From Truepera sp. bin119 (GTDB lineage: Bacteria > Deinococcota > Deinococci > Deinococcales > Trueperaceae): DNA of 64,000 nucleotides. Under the pieces are notes generated by a model. It worked only from the letters and a program-made list of their open reading frames with translations. It searched no databases and was not told the DNA's origin. This document shows, piece after piece, positions 1 through 9,067 of the stretch. Location of the stretch: NCBI GenBank assembly GCA_002239005.1, contig MPNL01000003.1, forward strand, positions 1-64,000, given 5' to 3'. Position numbers and translations under genes: made by a program. Positions within the stretch are counted from its first letter, which is position 1. Each line of letters begins with the position of its first letter.

Positions 1-106
1 CTGATGGGTGCTCTTGGCCCAACTCAAAGGCTCTAGACTTCAAGCCCTCGAGGTGGCCTTTGAGGTGTCTGCGAAGGCTACTATCACCCTCGGTAAGGGC
101 TGTCAA
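1..106 (-). CDS. possible 5' part of a leftward gene, runs off the window
   Basis: The reverse strand is open from a TTG at 106-104 to the window edge, about 35 codons with protein-like composition (charged helix, ending ELGQEHPS). A TATATT box lies 4 bases before the TTG, so a leaderless start is conceivable. No family was recognised. An open frame of this length can arise by chance. Confidence 0.28.
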   Translation of the reverse strand, partial: MTALTEGDSSLRRHLKGHLEGLKSRAFELGQEHPS

Positions 107-114
107 CCCTAATA

Positions 115-120
115 TATAAT
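115..120 (+). promoter_or_regulatory. perfect TATAAT -10 box
   Basis: TATAAT lies in an AT-rich island within GC-rich DNA, about 40 bases before the small frame at 160. No convincing -35 box sits 17 bases upstream. The same AT island could also serve the leftward frame at 106. Confidence 0.35.
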
Positions 121-159
121 CCCCTTCGTTAAGCTAAAGGTGGAAAACTCCAGTTCGCA

Positions 160-279
160 ATGGCCCGGTTTTCGGGGGAAGGGTCACTGGCGGACCTCGC
201 CCGCGCCATGTTCCGAGCTGCAGACAGAGATTTGCTTGCCAGGAAGCAGACTCAGAAAGCCCACCTCCCGAAGGAGTGA
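160..279 (+). CDS. possible small protein, 39 residues
   Basis: ATG at 160 opens a frame that ends in TGA at 277-279. The peptide starts MARFSGEGSLADLARAMF and is helix-like, rich in Ala, Arg and Leu. It is too short for family recognition and no strong ribosome binding site precedes it. It could be a gene remnant at the edge of the accessory region. Confidence 0.28.
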   Translation: MARFSGEGSLADLARAMFRAADRDLLARKQTQKAHLPKE

Positions 280-364
280 TCCGACGAGTCGGACCTCGGA
301 TGGGTGTCATGTCGCGTTTTGTATGTACGACGCGGTCACGTGTCCGACGTGAGCGTCAGTCTCG

Positions 365-370
365 TATACT
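365..370 (+). promoter_or_regulatory. TATACT -10 box upstream of the 913-residue gene
   Basis: TATACT is the commonest -10 sequence in this window. Transcription would start near 377, giving a leader of about 70 bases and a conventional AAAGGGA-type ribosome binding site before the ATG at 447. Confidence 0.45.
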
Positions 371-446
371 TAATGCCTCGACTGCGGACGCGTTGTCAGC
401 GGCCGGGATGCGAGTGAGCCTGCGGTATCGTGCAAAGGGATAAGTA

Positions 447-3188
447 ATGGGCAAGGCTTTGTCCAAGAACCGGGACATGTTCCAGACCGGGCTTTCACCC
501 AGCCTGAAACGTCTGATCACCAATCCCAAGCGAATCGGTGCGGTGAGCTTGTGGAACGCGCTGGAGGCGGACGAGCGGGCGGCGGCCGCGCAGGCGTATC
601 TCGGCGCTGAAGCGGGTGGGCGGGAGAAGCTGAACAGGATCGTCGCGAGAGCCCGCAGTTTTCGACCTGCCACGGTGCAAAAGTGGCCGGAAGAGAAGAT
701 CGTGAAGGCGACTAGGCATGTTCCGCTCCACAACCCCCAGGTCGCGTCGGGGCTTCTGACCTGCCACCACGTTCCCGGCCAACTGGCCATGGTGACTGCC
801 TTTCTGAATGCCCTGGGTGTGTCCCACAATCAGGGTCGGGTCGATCCCCGCGCTGCGATAAACGCCGAGGAAGAGGTGGTGCGGTCCGCAATACGCGGGA
901 TCGTGGAGGAATACGGGCCACGGGCGTCAGTAGTCTACCTGTTGGCGCTGCGGTTCTTTGGCGCACCCGCCGGCGAGATGGGGCGGGCCTGGCTCCAGGA
1001 GCTTCTCGAGGCACCGGCTGGCGAAGCGGAGGAATCTCAAGCGGTTGAGGTGGAAGCGGTTGGGCGTCATACGGAGGAGGATCAGCTGGAGCAAGACGAT
1101 CCCACTGGCCAGCTGTCGTTCACCACGCTTGACCGACTATTGATCCTCGCAGCGGTCGACTCGGCCCAAGGAATTAAAGGGGCTCTAAGCGAAGATCAGC
1201 TGGACGACGTGATCGACGAGCTGGTTACGCTGAACGGTCGAAGGCACCAGTCCTACTTTCACGTCGGCTTTCGCGACGTGCTCTTCGACAAGCCGGTCGC
1301 CCAAGAGCTGAGGGCGGAGAATCAGTCGCGGCTGCGCTGGTATTGGACCGGCGCGGTCCAGGGGTGGGCAAGGCGCAAGCGGTGGGATTGCATCGTTCGC
1401 GAACACGCCAACAATCCCGTTGTCAGAGAGCTCGGTAGCGGAGCGAGTGAGGCTTCTGTGGCTGCGGTTCGGCACATCGCCGAGGCGCTACGCCAGGAAG
1501 GCCGCACGGCAGAGATCGCGCAGTTTGTGAAGGTGCGCGCCCTTGTTGGACAGCCCGGTCTCTTCAAGCTACTGCTCGACGCCGCCACCGAACTCCTGGG
1601 GAAGGGCGACGCGGCCAGCGCGCTGCCCATCTTCGAACTCCTCATGAAGACGCGCACGGAACTCGAGAAGCGGGGCGTGTCGCCGACGGAGCGGCTGCTC
1701 CTCGACGCTCACCGACGTATGGCTCACTGTCTTCGGCACCTTCACCAGCACGCCCGCGCCCGCGGGCTGCTGAGAGACCTGCTGAAGCAGGACCTGGAAC
1801 CCAACATCCATGCCATGGTACACGCCGATCTGGGTCTCATGGTCGGGGGCTTCGACGGGTTGGAAGAAGTCGTGCTGCCTCTGCGCCGTGACGAGCTCCG
1901 CGGGGTGGTGGACAGGCTCGCGAAAGGAGAGGAGCATTTCCGCGAGTCCGTGACAATCGAGACTGCCTATTCGGCGCACGGCCACTACTGCCTGGGCGTA
2001 CTGGCGCTCGGACGCGCCGCGGACGACCACGTGTTCGAGGACGCCGAGTACCACCTACAGCATACACGCGTTCATTTCTCGGAGGCCGCAGACTCCTATT
2101 CCGGAAACCTTGTCGAGCACGCCAATCTGTACTTCGGGATCGCCAAGGCGCAGCAGCTTTCCTCGAACAAGATCGCCCATGCAGCCGATGTGATCACCGA
2201 TGCCCTAGCGTCCGGAGCCCGCATGCCGGCCTATCTGATCGATCAAACGGTTGAGGCTCTCGGACTGGCGGAGGAAAAGAGGGACCTGCAACGTGTCACC
2301 GATGCTATCCTCGACACCGGTGGAGACCCGGCGCTGGACGAGTTGACCGCCTGCGATGCGGCGCTCGATCACTGTCCGGCGCTGGCGGACAGGTTGTACA
2401 AGCGCGCCGGGGCCGATGGTAGGGCCGCCGCCGACCGAGCGGCGGATCTTCGATCGGCGCTGCGCGGCTTCTTGCACAGGAGAGACAGGAAGGCGGCGGG
2501 TAAGGCCCTGGACGGACTGGAGGGACTTGCTCAGGATGACGTGGCCGTACCGGAATTCCTCGGGTTGCTCGAAGACCGGGCTTCCTACGACCTCGCGTGG
2601 GACCTCGAAGATGCGATCATCGCGCGTGCTCGCTGCCATGAGGATCGAGGAGAGTTTGAGGAAGCGACAACCGTCCTGCTGGATCTGTTCTACCGTCTCG
2701 CATCCCCGGAAAGGGAGGGCGGGCTGAACGACGCCGCGGGCGTACTGGAACGGATTTCGGGGTATGGCATCGACCCGGACCTCTACTCGGACATGACCCG
2801 CAGGTACAACGCGCTTGCCACCCAGGAAGCGGACGAGGAGGCACGGGTCGAACCGGATCGTCCGGTGTCCGTCAGAGTCCTGGTCGTTGGGGGAGCGCAA
2901 CAGCAGGCGAAAGCCGAGAACGTGGTGCGCGGCAGGCTGAGGGAGCTGTATCCCCACATTTGCGTGCGGTTTATCCAGACGGGATGGAGCGGAAACTGGA
3001 GTCGTACCTTCTTCGAAATCAAACGTGAGATGGAGAAGCACGACGCGCTCGTGATCATCCGCTTCATGCGAACGCACCTGGGCCGCGAAATCCGGCGGAC
3101 CTGGAAGGGACCGTGGCGCTCCTGCTGGGGCGGCGGCCCCGGCGCAATTGTGGAGGCGGTGGCCAAGGCGGCCGCGGCGGCGCAGTAA
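447..3188 (+). CDS. 913-residue protein of unknown function, helical-repeat body with a small C-terminal alpha/beta domain
   Basis: I do not recognise this gene. The ATG follows AAAGGGATAAGTA, a reasonable binding site. Residues about 1-800 are Ala/Leu/Arg-rich and look like an alpha-helical TPR-type solenoid (inference from composition and periodicity). After a Pro/Val linker near 805, the last 100 residues change character: a beta strand RVLVVGG, then HDALVIIRFM and a Gly-rich WGGGPGAIVEAVAKA segment. This recalls the DUF2325 pattern of a GG strand, a DxxI strand and a Gly-Ser helix cap, but the match is only by eye. There is no signal peptide or membrane segment, so it should be cytoplasmic. 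It stands alone, next to a low-GC patch and a restriction-modification operon, so a role in defence or stress is possible but unproven. Confidence 0.72.
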   Translation: MGKALSKNRDMFQTGLSPSLKRLITNPKRIGAVSLWNALEADERAAAAQAYLGAEAGGREKLNRIVARARSFRPATVQKWPEEKIVKATRHVPLHNPQVASGLLTCHHVPGQLAMVTAFLNALGVSHNQGRVDPRAAINAEEEVVRSAIRGIVEEYGPRASVVYLLALRFFGAPAGEMGRAWLQELLEAPAGEAEESQAVEVEAVGRHTEEDQLEQDDPTGQLSFTTLDRLLILAAVDSAQGIKGALSEDQLDDVIDELVTLNGRRHQSYFHVGFRDVLFDKPVAQELRAENQSRLRWYWTGAVQGWARRKRWDCIVREHANNPVVRELGSGASEASVAAVRHIAEALRQEGRTAEIAQFVKVRALVGQPGLFKLLLDAATELLGKGDAASALPIFELLMKTRTELEKRGVSPTERLLLDAHRRMAHCLRHLHQHARARGLLRDLLKQDLEPNIHAMVHADLGLMVGGFDGLEEVVLPLRRDELRGVVDRLAKGEEHFRESVTIETAYSAHGHYCLGVLALGRAADDHVFEDAEYHLQHTRVHFSEAADSYSGNLVEHANLYFGIAKAQQLSSNKIAHAADVITDALASGARMPAYLIDQTVEALGLAEEKRDLQRVTDAILDTGGDPALDELTACDAALDHCPALADRLYKRAGADGRAAADRAADLRSALRGFLHRRDRKAAGKALDGLEGLAQDDVAVPEFLGLLEDRASYDLAWDLEDAIIARARCHEDRGEFEEATTVLLDLFYRLASPEREGGLNDAAGVLERISGYGIDPDLYSDMTRRYNALATQEADEEARVEPDRPVSVRVLVVGGAQQQAKAENVVRGRLRELYPHICVRFIQTGWSGNWSRTFFEIKREMEKHDALVIIRFMRTHLGREIRRTWKGPWRSCWGGGPGAIVEAVAKAAAAAQ

Positions 3189-3378
3189 CGGCGGGAGTTC
3201 ATGTCGGGCCAACTGTGCCCGGGCACGACCGGTAGTCTGTTGAAGAGCACTAACGTGGGCCGTGTATGCCAATGTCGCCAGCCCGGAGCAGATGGGTCTG
3301 AAAGATGGAGACCCCTTCAACACCCCAATAGATCATCTTAGGGACGACTTAAAATATCTGATTAGGAAGAAGGCATAG

Positions 3379-3624
3379 TTACGAGATCAATAGCGCGTCG
3401 AGAGTCTCGGCACTATCGTATATAGTTCCCATTGCTTCAAATATCAATTCCCCCCCTTTGCTAGGTTGAAGCAACCAAAAAAGACCTTCCAACTCATCAC
3501 CACGTCCAGCCTCTTTCGAGTTCTTCCAGCGAAACAGTCTGTTCGCAAATAGCTCTCCGTTAATAAGATCTTCAGCGTAGCGTCTCTTGTTGTATAGCTT
3601 CACAAGAATTGCATCTGCCCTCAT
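3379..3624 (-). CDS. small hypothetical protein, probably truncated
   Basis: The frame is 81 residues from ATG at 3624, preceded by GGGGAGTGAA. A longer in-frame start at 3648 is possible. The N-terminus (VKLYNKRRYAEDLINGEL, then FRWKN and RGDELEG) resembles the start of a family of hypothetical proteins of roughly 200 residues or more, found in phages and accessory islands, in which a Lys-Leu-Tyr strand is followed by RGD-x-EG. The product here stops soon after that motif, so I read it as a fragment. Base composition is clearly lower in GC than the neighbours, which suggests transfer. Confidence 0.42.
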   Translation of the reverse strand: MRADAILVKLYNKRRYAEDLINGELFANRLFRWKNSKEAGRGDELEGLFWLLQPSKGGELIFEAMGTIYDSAETLDALLIS

Positions 3625-3716
3625 TTCACTCCCCAAAACACCCCCCAATTCCCCATAAGAGATGTTTATGGGAAATTAGAAATCGACCCGCTGCATGGTA
3701 CGAATGAGATTTGAAG

Positions 3717-4175
3717 ATGACACTTTCATTCGGTCTCACTGCACCCAACCTTCTTGAAGAGTTGAAGGACTATGTGGAGCGGTTCAGAGATAATGACCTC
3801 GATGAAGGTCTGGCGCGGGATTGTGCTTGGAGAGCCTGGCATCTTTGTGATTACGTATTTGAGGAACTAGGTCCGAATTCCCAGTTTCCCTGCCCGAAGA
3901 AACTCAAGAATCACGTCAAATGTGTCTGCCCTGAACTCGCCTACATTCAGGATATTTGGAACGCAACAAAACACGTAGAGATCACAAGGTACACGCCTCA
4001 GGTCAAAGCGGCCCGTTATCACGGGGGTGCCTTCAGTTGCGACTTCAGCCACGACTTTGACATTTCGCATCTTAGAGTAGTGCTAGCCGACGGCCAATGG
4101 GTCTTTTTCGCCGATGTCATCGATCGTGCCGTGGAATTCTGGTCTGCCTTCTTCAAGGACCACGGGATCGAATGA
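3717..4175 (+). CDS. conserved-looking hypothetical protein, 152 residues
   Basis: ATG at 3717 is preferred; a TTG two codons earlier is the other option. No strong binding site is visible. Notable segments are WRAWHLCDYVFEE, a cluster of three Cys (PCPKK, CVCPE), DIWNATKHVEI and a C-terminal FFADVIDRAVEFW. The pattern W-H-L-x-D-x-V-F followed by N-x-x-K-H resembles small soluble proteins often seen in accessory regions, but no function is known to me. It is soluble, with no signal peptide. It lies in the same low-GC patch as the truncated gene at 3379 and points toward the end of the methyltransferase gene. Confidence 0.6.
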   Translation: MTLSFGLTAPNLLEELKDYVERFRDNDLDEGLARDCAWRAWHLCDYVFEELGPNSQFPCPKKLKNHVKCVCPELAYIQDIWNATKHVEITRYTPQVKAARYHGGAFSCDFSHDFDISHLRVVLADGQWVFFADVIDRAVEFWSAFFKDHGIE

Positions 4176-4301
4176 AACCCACCCTCTGAGAGCCCCGCTA
4201 AGGCCCCTCGAAAACTTCCCGAAGATTGGGGGTGGAAATATCGGCCCCTACTGTCCTGAACAGGAGACAGTGCGAGTGAGTGCGTCTGCTATCAGCTGTC
4301 C

Positions 4302-5936
4302 TCATGCTTCCTCAGTTGTGGTCAGCTTATCGAGTTGCACCGTCCTTTCGAATAGTTCGCCCTGTTTTTGCCGTGCCGATTCCGGCAGAAGGTCCGCGAT
4401 TGCGACCGCTGGCACATTGCCTAATTCCTTCGGTTCCAGCTTGTGAAGCCCGCCGCCGTACACTCGGCCCTCACCGAGCATTGCTAGCGGGCAAATCCCG
4501 TTCAGGAACTCCCAGAGTCGCCTTTTCAAAGCTGGGTCGTCCTCAAGTGCACACTCAATCGGCCCCTTCGGATACAGCATCAGATACACATTCGTGGCTG
4601 TCGCCCGAGAATTGTTCAGTATGAAGCGGAACGGCCGCCTGCTCATCGTATCGCTCCGGCCGAGGTAGGTGCATACGAACGGTGCCGGCGGACGATTTTC
4701 CTGCGAGTACCACGGTGTCCTGTGCCGGCAGAGATAGCGTTCGGCTATGCCTTGTGCCTTCCCCTCTTCAAGATAAGCCCATAGCTTCGGATACCTCTCC
4801 CTGATCTCGCCTTCCCCCCACTGACAGTCCAGCAGAAACAAGCGCCGATCCAACACAGGGTTTCCCGTCTCATCTGCCACGACCTCGTCTTCCGGCAAAT
4901 AGCGCGGACTCGGCAATATCGGCCGGAACACCTCGACCGGCAACTCACGCCGCTCGATCTCTCCAGCCGACAAAATGAAGTAGTTATTATTGCCCGTAGC
5001 CAGCCCACGCTTAATCTTGAAGAAATCGCCCAGAACCGGCGTATTCGCTTCTCCAAAGCCCTCTTGCATCGGATACCGTGACCATTTCGTGCTGCGGCGC
5101 AACGTCTCGGCCGGTACCAGGCGCTCCAGCTTCGGCTGATCGAGTGATCCGCCATAGGTAAACCGCACTTCATGCCCTACCGGCGGCACTCCCTTGCGGA
5201 ACCACACCACGGCTGACGGCACCAGCGCGTCGCCGAATTGCACATCGTTCGGGTCGAAGCGGTGAATGTGCAGCAGAGTCACCTTGTTGAGCAGATAGTA
5301 TTTCACCGAAGCGCCATAGTTCACGTCCATGAATTCGCTCGGGATCAACCAGCCCGCCAGTCCTCCATCTGCCATCCACGCGTGGCCCAGCCCGAGGAAG
5401 TAGCAATACAGCCCGGCCAGCCCGCTGATCTCCATCCCGCACACTTCCTGTGTACGCGCCTTCAGGCGTTGCTTCTCACCATTGACGATATGGTGATGCC
5501 GCACATAGGGGGGATTGCAGATCAGCAGATCGAACTTTTCAGAGTCCGGTTGCATCTCAGCCTGTGTAAAGTCCTCTAGGCGCACATCCAGGCCGGTCTC
5601 TCCCCATAACTTCGCCGCCGGTGTCCCGTAGTGTGGGTCGATCTCATAACCCACAGCAACGCCGATTCGGCTCTGTGTAAACACGGTGAGCAGGGCTGAA
5701 TAGAACGACCCGGTTCCGATAGCCGGATCGATGAATCGAACCTTCTCGTTGTTCCCGAGTTGCGCCTTTGCGTAGCGAAGGATGTCGACAGCCAGCCCGG
5801 TCGGTGTAGCGAACTGCCCCATCCGGTTCCGCTCTGCCTGCCCCTTCTCAATGTCCAGCTCCCCCTGCAGAACCAGCCGGCGCTCCTCAAGTTCTGTTGC
5901 CGCCCCCTGTTTCAACCTAAAGCCCAAGCTCTCCAA
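4302..5936 (-). CDS. N6-adenine DNA methyltransferase of a type II restriction-modification system
   Basis: This gene methylates adenine in the target site and protects host DNA from the neighbouring endonuclease. It carries GQFATPTGLA near the N-terminus, the S-adenosylmethionine motif DPAIGTGSFYSALL and the catalytic motif LLICNPPYVRHHH, in the order typical of gamma-type (Eco57I/TaqI-like) enzymes. The C-terminal half would contain the target-recognition domain. The frame is open to 6167, but its first 76 or so codons read like a shadow of the endonuclease. I therefore place the start near the TTG at 5936, giving about 544 residues and a 20-base overlap with the endonuclease end. This start is uncertain because the best binding-site candidate (GGGAG) sits 16 bases upstream. 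Confidence 0.85.
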   Translation of the reverse strand: MESLGFRLKQGAATELEERRLVLQGELDIEKGQAERNRMGQFATPTGLAVDILRYAKAQLGNNEKVRFIDPAIGTGSFYSALLTVFTQSRIGVAVGYEIDPHYGTPAAKLWGETGLDVRLEDFTQAEMQPDSEKFDLLICNPPYVRHHHIVNGEKQRLKARTQEVCGMEISGLAGLYCYFLGLGHAWMADGGLAGWLIPSEFMDVNYGASVKYYLLNKVTLLHIHRFDPNDVQFGDALVPSAVVWFRKGVPPVGHEVRFTYGGSLDQPKLERLVPAETLRRSTKWSRYPMQEGFGEANTPVLGDFFKIKRGLATGNNNYFILSAGEIERRELPVEVFRPILPSPRYLPEDEVVADETGNPVLDRRLFLLDCQWGEGEIRERYPKLWAYLEEGKAQGIAERYLCRHRTPWYSQENRPPAPFVCTYLGRSDTMSRRPFRFILNNSRATATNVYLMLYPKGPIECALEDDPALKRRLWEFLNGICPLAMLGEGRVYGGGLHKLEPKELGNVPAVAIADLLPESARQKQGELFERTVQLDKLTTTEEA

Positions 5937-6879
5937 GATCGTCGATACGGTGCTCCCACACCCAGTCGATGCCTTCTGCCGCCTCGTAACCCAGATAACC
6001 ACTGTCGAAATATCCACACAGGAACAGAATGAACCGCACCTCCTGACCATAGGTCCAGCACAGCTGGCGCATCTTGGTAGCTTCTTCCTTGCGTTGCTTA
6101 TTGACGTTTGTAAAGTCGCCCGCGGACTTCGCCTCAATGAGCAAGGGCAACTCACCCACCCTGGCACTCTTCGGCATCACCACAGCATCCACAGGGATGT
6201 TGAGCGACTTGTCGGTGCCTTCCTGTTCGACCGGCACGTTGAGTCGGAACGAGAATGTGCCCGGCTGCATCTCGTCATATTTCGTGCCCACCCCTGCCGG
6301 CACGTTCTCGTAGTCAATACTCGTTAGCCAATCGCAGATCGCGGCAAGCTGTCGCTCTTCCTGCGCATTACGGATAATTGGATTTGCGGTCGCGCCGCAG
6401 AGTCGGTCGGCCACGATCGTCGCGGCCCGGTACAGCTCCTGTTTGGACGGGCTGTCACCACTTTCCAGCCACACGAAAATGTCCGGGTCGGCCATCTTCT
6501 TGATGGTCGCTCCGATCTTCGTAAGGTCACCATCCAGCTTGCTCTGCGGCATCCGTGGCGGTAGCTTCCCCTCCTTCTCCATCACCTTGACAAGGTTCTT
6601 TGAAACGCCGGCGAGTCCGATCAGTCTGTCTACAGCAAGTAGTGGGCAGGCCGACATTCGCAGCGTCGGCAGGACACCGGGGTTTGCCTTCAGCAATGCC
6701 ACGCCTATATCCCTCAAGTTATCCGTCGCTTTCAGTGTCGCCTCGACATCCTTCGTTGTCTGCACCCGCGTCGTCCGATAGGCCTCCGGTGCAAACTGCA
6801 CGAACCAGGTGTTGTACATATCCACCGACTGCGCGATGTCTTCTTTCCAACGATCCGGCTTATCCCTGTTGACTGCCAT
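5917..6879 (-). CDS. XamI-family type II restriction endonuclease
   Basis: 320 residues. The N-terminal segment (DRWKEDIAQSVDMYNTWF, then PEAYRTTR) and overall layout match the XamI endonuclease family; the founding enzyme XamI cuts GTCGAC. A PD-(D/E)xK core is visible toward the C-terminus: Asp in IPVDAVVMP, then LLIEAKSAGD with Glu-x-Lys. It is the middle gene of a leftward operon, overlapping the regulator upstream by 20 bases and the methyltransferase downstream by about 20, so the three products are translationally linked. The real cutting site of this copy is not shown by the sequence. Codon use is close to the host average. Confidence 0.85.
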   Translation of the reverse strand: MAVNRDKPDRWKEDIAQSVDMYNTWFVQFAPEAYRTTRVQTTKDVEATLKATDNLRDIGVALLKANPGVLPTLRMSACPLLAVDRLIGLAGVSKNLVKVMEKEGKLPPRMPQSKLDGDLTKIGATIKKMADPDIFVWLESGDSPSKQELYRAATIVADRLCGATANPIIRNAQEERQLAAICDWLTSIDYENVPAGVGTKYDEMQPGTFSFRLNVPVEQEGTDKSLNIPVDAVVMPKSARVGELPLLIEAKSAGDFTNVNKQRKEEATKMRQLCWTYGQEVRFILFLCGYFDSGYLGYEAAEGIDWVWEHRIDDLGELGL

Positions 6880-8788
6880 CGTTCACCCTATAACCCGACC
6901 ACACTGCCGGTTCCCTCGTCTCCTCCACAGCTCTATCGTGACTTTTTCCCACATCCGGACACAGCACTGGTAGCGCCTTTAGCACCTCTTCATCCCCTCT
7001 TGACCTGAGGAGAGATCGCACCTCCTTTTGGTCACATTGGAGTGCCGAGGCGATATCCTCCATACTGCTGGGGGTGGCAATGCCAGTCAGCCTGCCGACG
7101 AGCCCCCAGCTAGGTTCGTAATTGGCCGGGTCGGTCAAATATGCAGCAATCGACATGTCCGATCTGTCAAGTATCAGCGTTAGCAGGTCTCCGGCTTGAG
7201 CAGAAAGATGTTCGGCTATCTGGCGAATCGACCCAATACTCGGCCCGACTATAGAGGATTCGGGGAATGTAACCATCACGGTATGGCCATGTTCATTGGT
7301 GAATATCAGGTTGTCATTCACCCCGACATCTAGGATGGCGCCAGCCGCGTGGGTTAACAAACGACCGCTACCTCGGAGAATCTCTTCGTCCACAGAAAAT
7401 AGCCGGCCGACCCGACCCGGTCCGAGATGGAAGACCCCCTGAGCTCGTCGTATTGAGTCAGGGTCAAGCCGGTATGGCTCGTCCTCTTCAGTCCGGAGTC
7501 GGACCACCCCGTTCTCAGTGACAAACATTGGAGCAGAACTGCAGTATGTCCAGATGGTGGTCTCTTTGATGTTGAAGTCTCGCTGTATATGCCAAACTAT
7601 GCCGTCGATGGGCATTGAGCCATCACTCTCTTCGAGCAGATCCCGAATCAAGTCCACAACCCTTTCATAGACCGGCAGGTCCCAAGAGGCTAGGCCCCAA
7701 CGTGTTGGGTTTCGATCAACCTGGACCAGTCTCGGGTCACGATACATTGCATTGGAGACCGAACGTCGGTTTCGGTTCTCGCCTATATGACACATCATCT
7801 CTTCGAGAGTTGCGGGGCAGCCAATGTCCGCAAGCGCGAAGGCCATCCGGTCACCTACGGACCCGCCCCAGCGAACCAACTGGCTATTGAATACCCGGAT
7901 GTCGCCGCTGCGTGTCAGCCAAGCCTCGTGAAGAGAGTCGCGAATACCCCACTCACGAAGCTGCGCGGTTGCCTGTTCGCGATCAATGCGGCCAAACTCG
8001 TCAGCTTGCGAGAGGATCGTTTCCGTTGGATCAGTGCGGCGCGCTGACGCGCATACCAGCCACCCACTGTTCTGGACAAACATGTCAGGAGTGTAGGGAC
8101 CGGCCAGCTCTAGCAGAATCGAACGGTAGTCATTGCTGCTTCCTGGTGCTCTCAATATCGGTTCGGCGGCATTCATAGGGAACGCAGTACCTAGGGTGTC
8201 CCTTATGGTCTTCGCTCGCCAGTGAATCGGTCGAGCTTCTTCCTGCTTGAGAAACATGTGCAATCTCTTACGGACCCTCTTCTCTAGCTGCCGGACCCGT
8301 TCCCTGGTAACTTCCAGGAGGGTTCCAATCTCTGCGAGAGTAGACTCTGGTTTCAACACCGAGACCCGCTTCCAGAAAATCTCACGTTCTCTAATCGGCA
8401 ATCCTCCAGCCCAGTCATCCAGGATTTCATAGGGATGATCAGGGAGATCTGCCAGGTGTTCCAAACGGGTGCTCTTAACCAGCTCCCACTCTTTGATCAA
8501 GGTATGCCTTAGCGACACTTCGGCAACCGCCTCGCCGACGGTCGATGCGTCGGTTTCTGCCCTGGCCCAAGCCGCAAACCTGTTCAGATGGTCTAACATC
8601 GGGCTGGTCGCTGCTAGGACTCTAGGAGCACCCAAGGCAAAGAGGATCAGGGCAACTTGGTTGTTGCCATCCAGCCGGTAGAGCTCGCTACCATTAACGA
8701 CACGCTGCTCCCCGCCTTCGCTGACAATTAGAAAGGGGGTATCGTCTGGTAAGCCCTCTAGGGCTCTTTCGATCTGGCCTTTGGTCAT
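6860..8788 (-). CDS. sigma-region-4 / winged-helix DNA-binding regulator of the restriction-modification operon
   Basis: 642 residues. At about 132-177 is a sigma-70 region 4.2-like helix-turn-helix: TLAEIGTLLEVTRERVRQLE closely follows the TLEEIG...VTRERIRQIE consensus of primary sigma factors. No regions 1-3 are present, so it is not a working sigma factor. Further on are two winged-helix-like repeats (around CPATLEEMMCHIGENRNRRS and around SMPIDGIVWHIQRDFNIKET), each ending in a short beta pair. It is the first gene of the operon and overlaps the endonuclease by 20 bases. A TATACT box 5 bases before its ATG should give a leaderless mRNA. Control of the operon, or sensing of incoming DNA, is an inference from position and domains. 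Confidence 0.72.
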   Translation of the reverse strand: MTKGQIERALEGLPDDTPFLIVSEGGEQRVVNGSELYRLDGNNQVALILFALGAPRVLAATSPMLDHLNRFAAWARAETDASTVGEAVAEVSLRHTLIKEWELVKSTRLEHLADLPDHPYEILDDWAGGLPIREREIFWKRVSVLKPESTLAEIGTLLEVTRERVRQLEKRVRKRLHMFLKQEEARPIHWRAKTIRDTLGTAFPMNAAEPILRAPGSSNDYRSILLELAGPYTPDMFVQNSGWLVCASARRTDPTETILSQADEFGRIDREQATAQLREWGIRDSLHEAWLTRSGDIRVFNSQLVRWGGSVGDRMAFALADIGCPATLEEMMCHIGENRNRRSVSNAMYRDPRLVQVDRNPTRWGLASWDLPVYERVVDLIRDLLEESDGSMPIDGIVWHIQRDFNIKETTIWTYCSSAPMFVTENGVVRLRTEEDEPYRLDPDSIRRAQGVFHLGPGRVGRLFSVDEEILRGSGRLLTHAAGAILDVGVNDNLIFTNEHGHTVMVTFPESSIVGPSIGSIRQIAEHLSAQAGDLLTLILDRSDMSIAAYLTDPANYEPSWGLVGRLTGIATPSSMEDIASALQCDQKEVRSLLRSRGDEEVLKALPVLCPDVGKSHDRAVEETREPAVWSGYRVNDGSQQG

Positions 8789-8793
8789 GGCTC

Positions 8794-8799
8794 AGTATA
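8794..8799 (-). promoter_or_regulatory. -10 box of a leaderless promoter, restriction-modification operon
   Basis: TATACT (reverse strand) ends 5 bases before the ATG at 8788. At this spacing the transcript would begin at or next to the start codon. There is no ribosome binding site. Confidence 0.6.
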
Positions 8800-8857
8800 G
8801 TGGTGGGTCTGTCGCTGTGGGCCACTGATTCCTCCGGGCCCGATATCGGTTCGGGGC

Positions 8858-9067
8858 CTAGCCCTCGAAGACCAGACGAGAGGCGACCTTATCCAACTGG
8901 ATCCGCCAGGCGGTGTCTTCACCATGGAATCGTTCGTTCTGCCGGCAAACTTCCTCGAGCAGGGCGACAGTCCTGGCTCGACCCTCTTCCTGGCGGCGGG
9001 CCCGCCTGGCTTCCTTGCGGGCGCTCGAGTCGATCACGTCTTCATGAGATAGCTGGCCATGCCACAC
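8858..9067 (-). CDS. possible small charged protein or gene remnant, 69 residues
   Basis: The frame starts with GTG and encodes a highly charged helix (SARKEARRARRQEEGRA), then a segment with Trp and ending LVFEG. There is no binding site and no recognised family. It sits between the restriction-modification operon and tRNA-Ser, where remnants of older insertions are common. It may simply be a chance frame. Confidence 0.28.
   Translation of the reverse strand: MWHGQLSHEDVIDSSARKEARRARRQEEGRARTVALLEEVCRQNERFHGEDTAWRIQLDKVASRLVFEG

Noticed and set aside
2205-3323. Long reverse-strand open frame (372 codons) opposite the 913-residue gene
   Set aside because: It mirrors the codon pattern of the forward gene, has low-complexity composition and no start signal; a shadow frame typical of GC-rich DNA.
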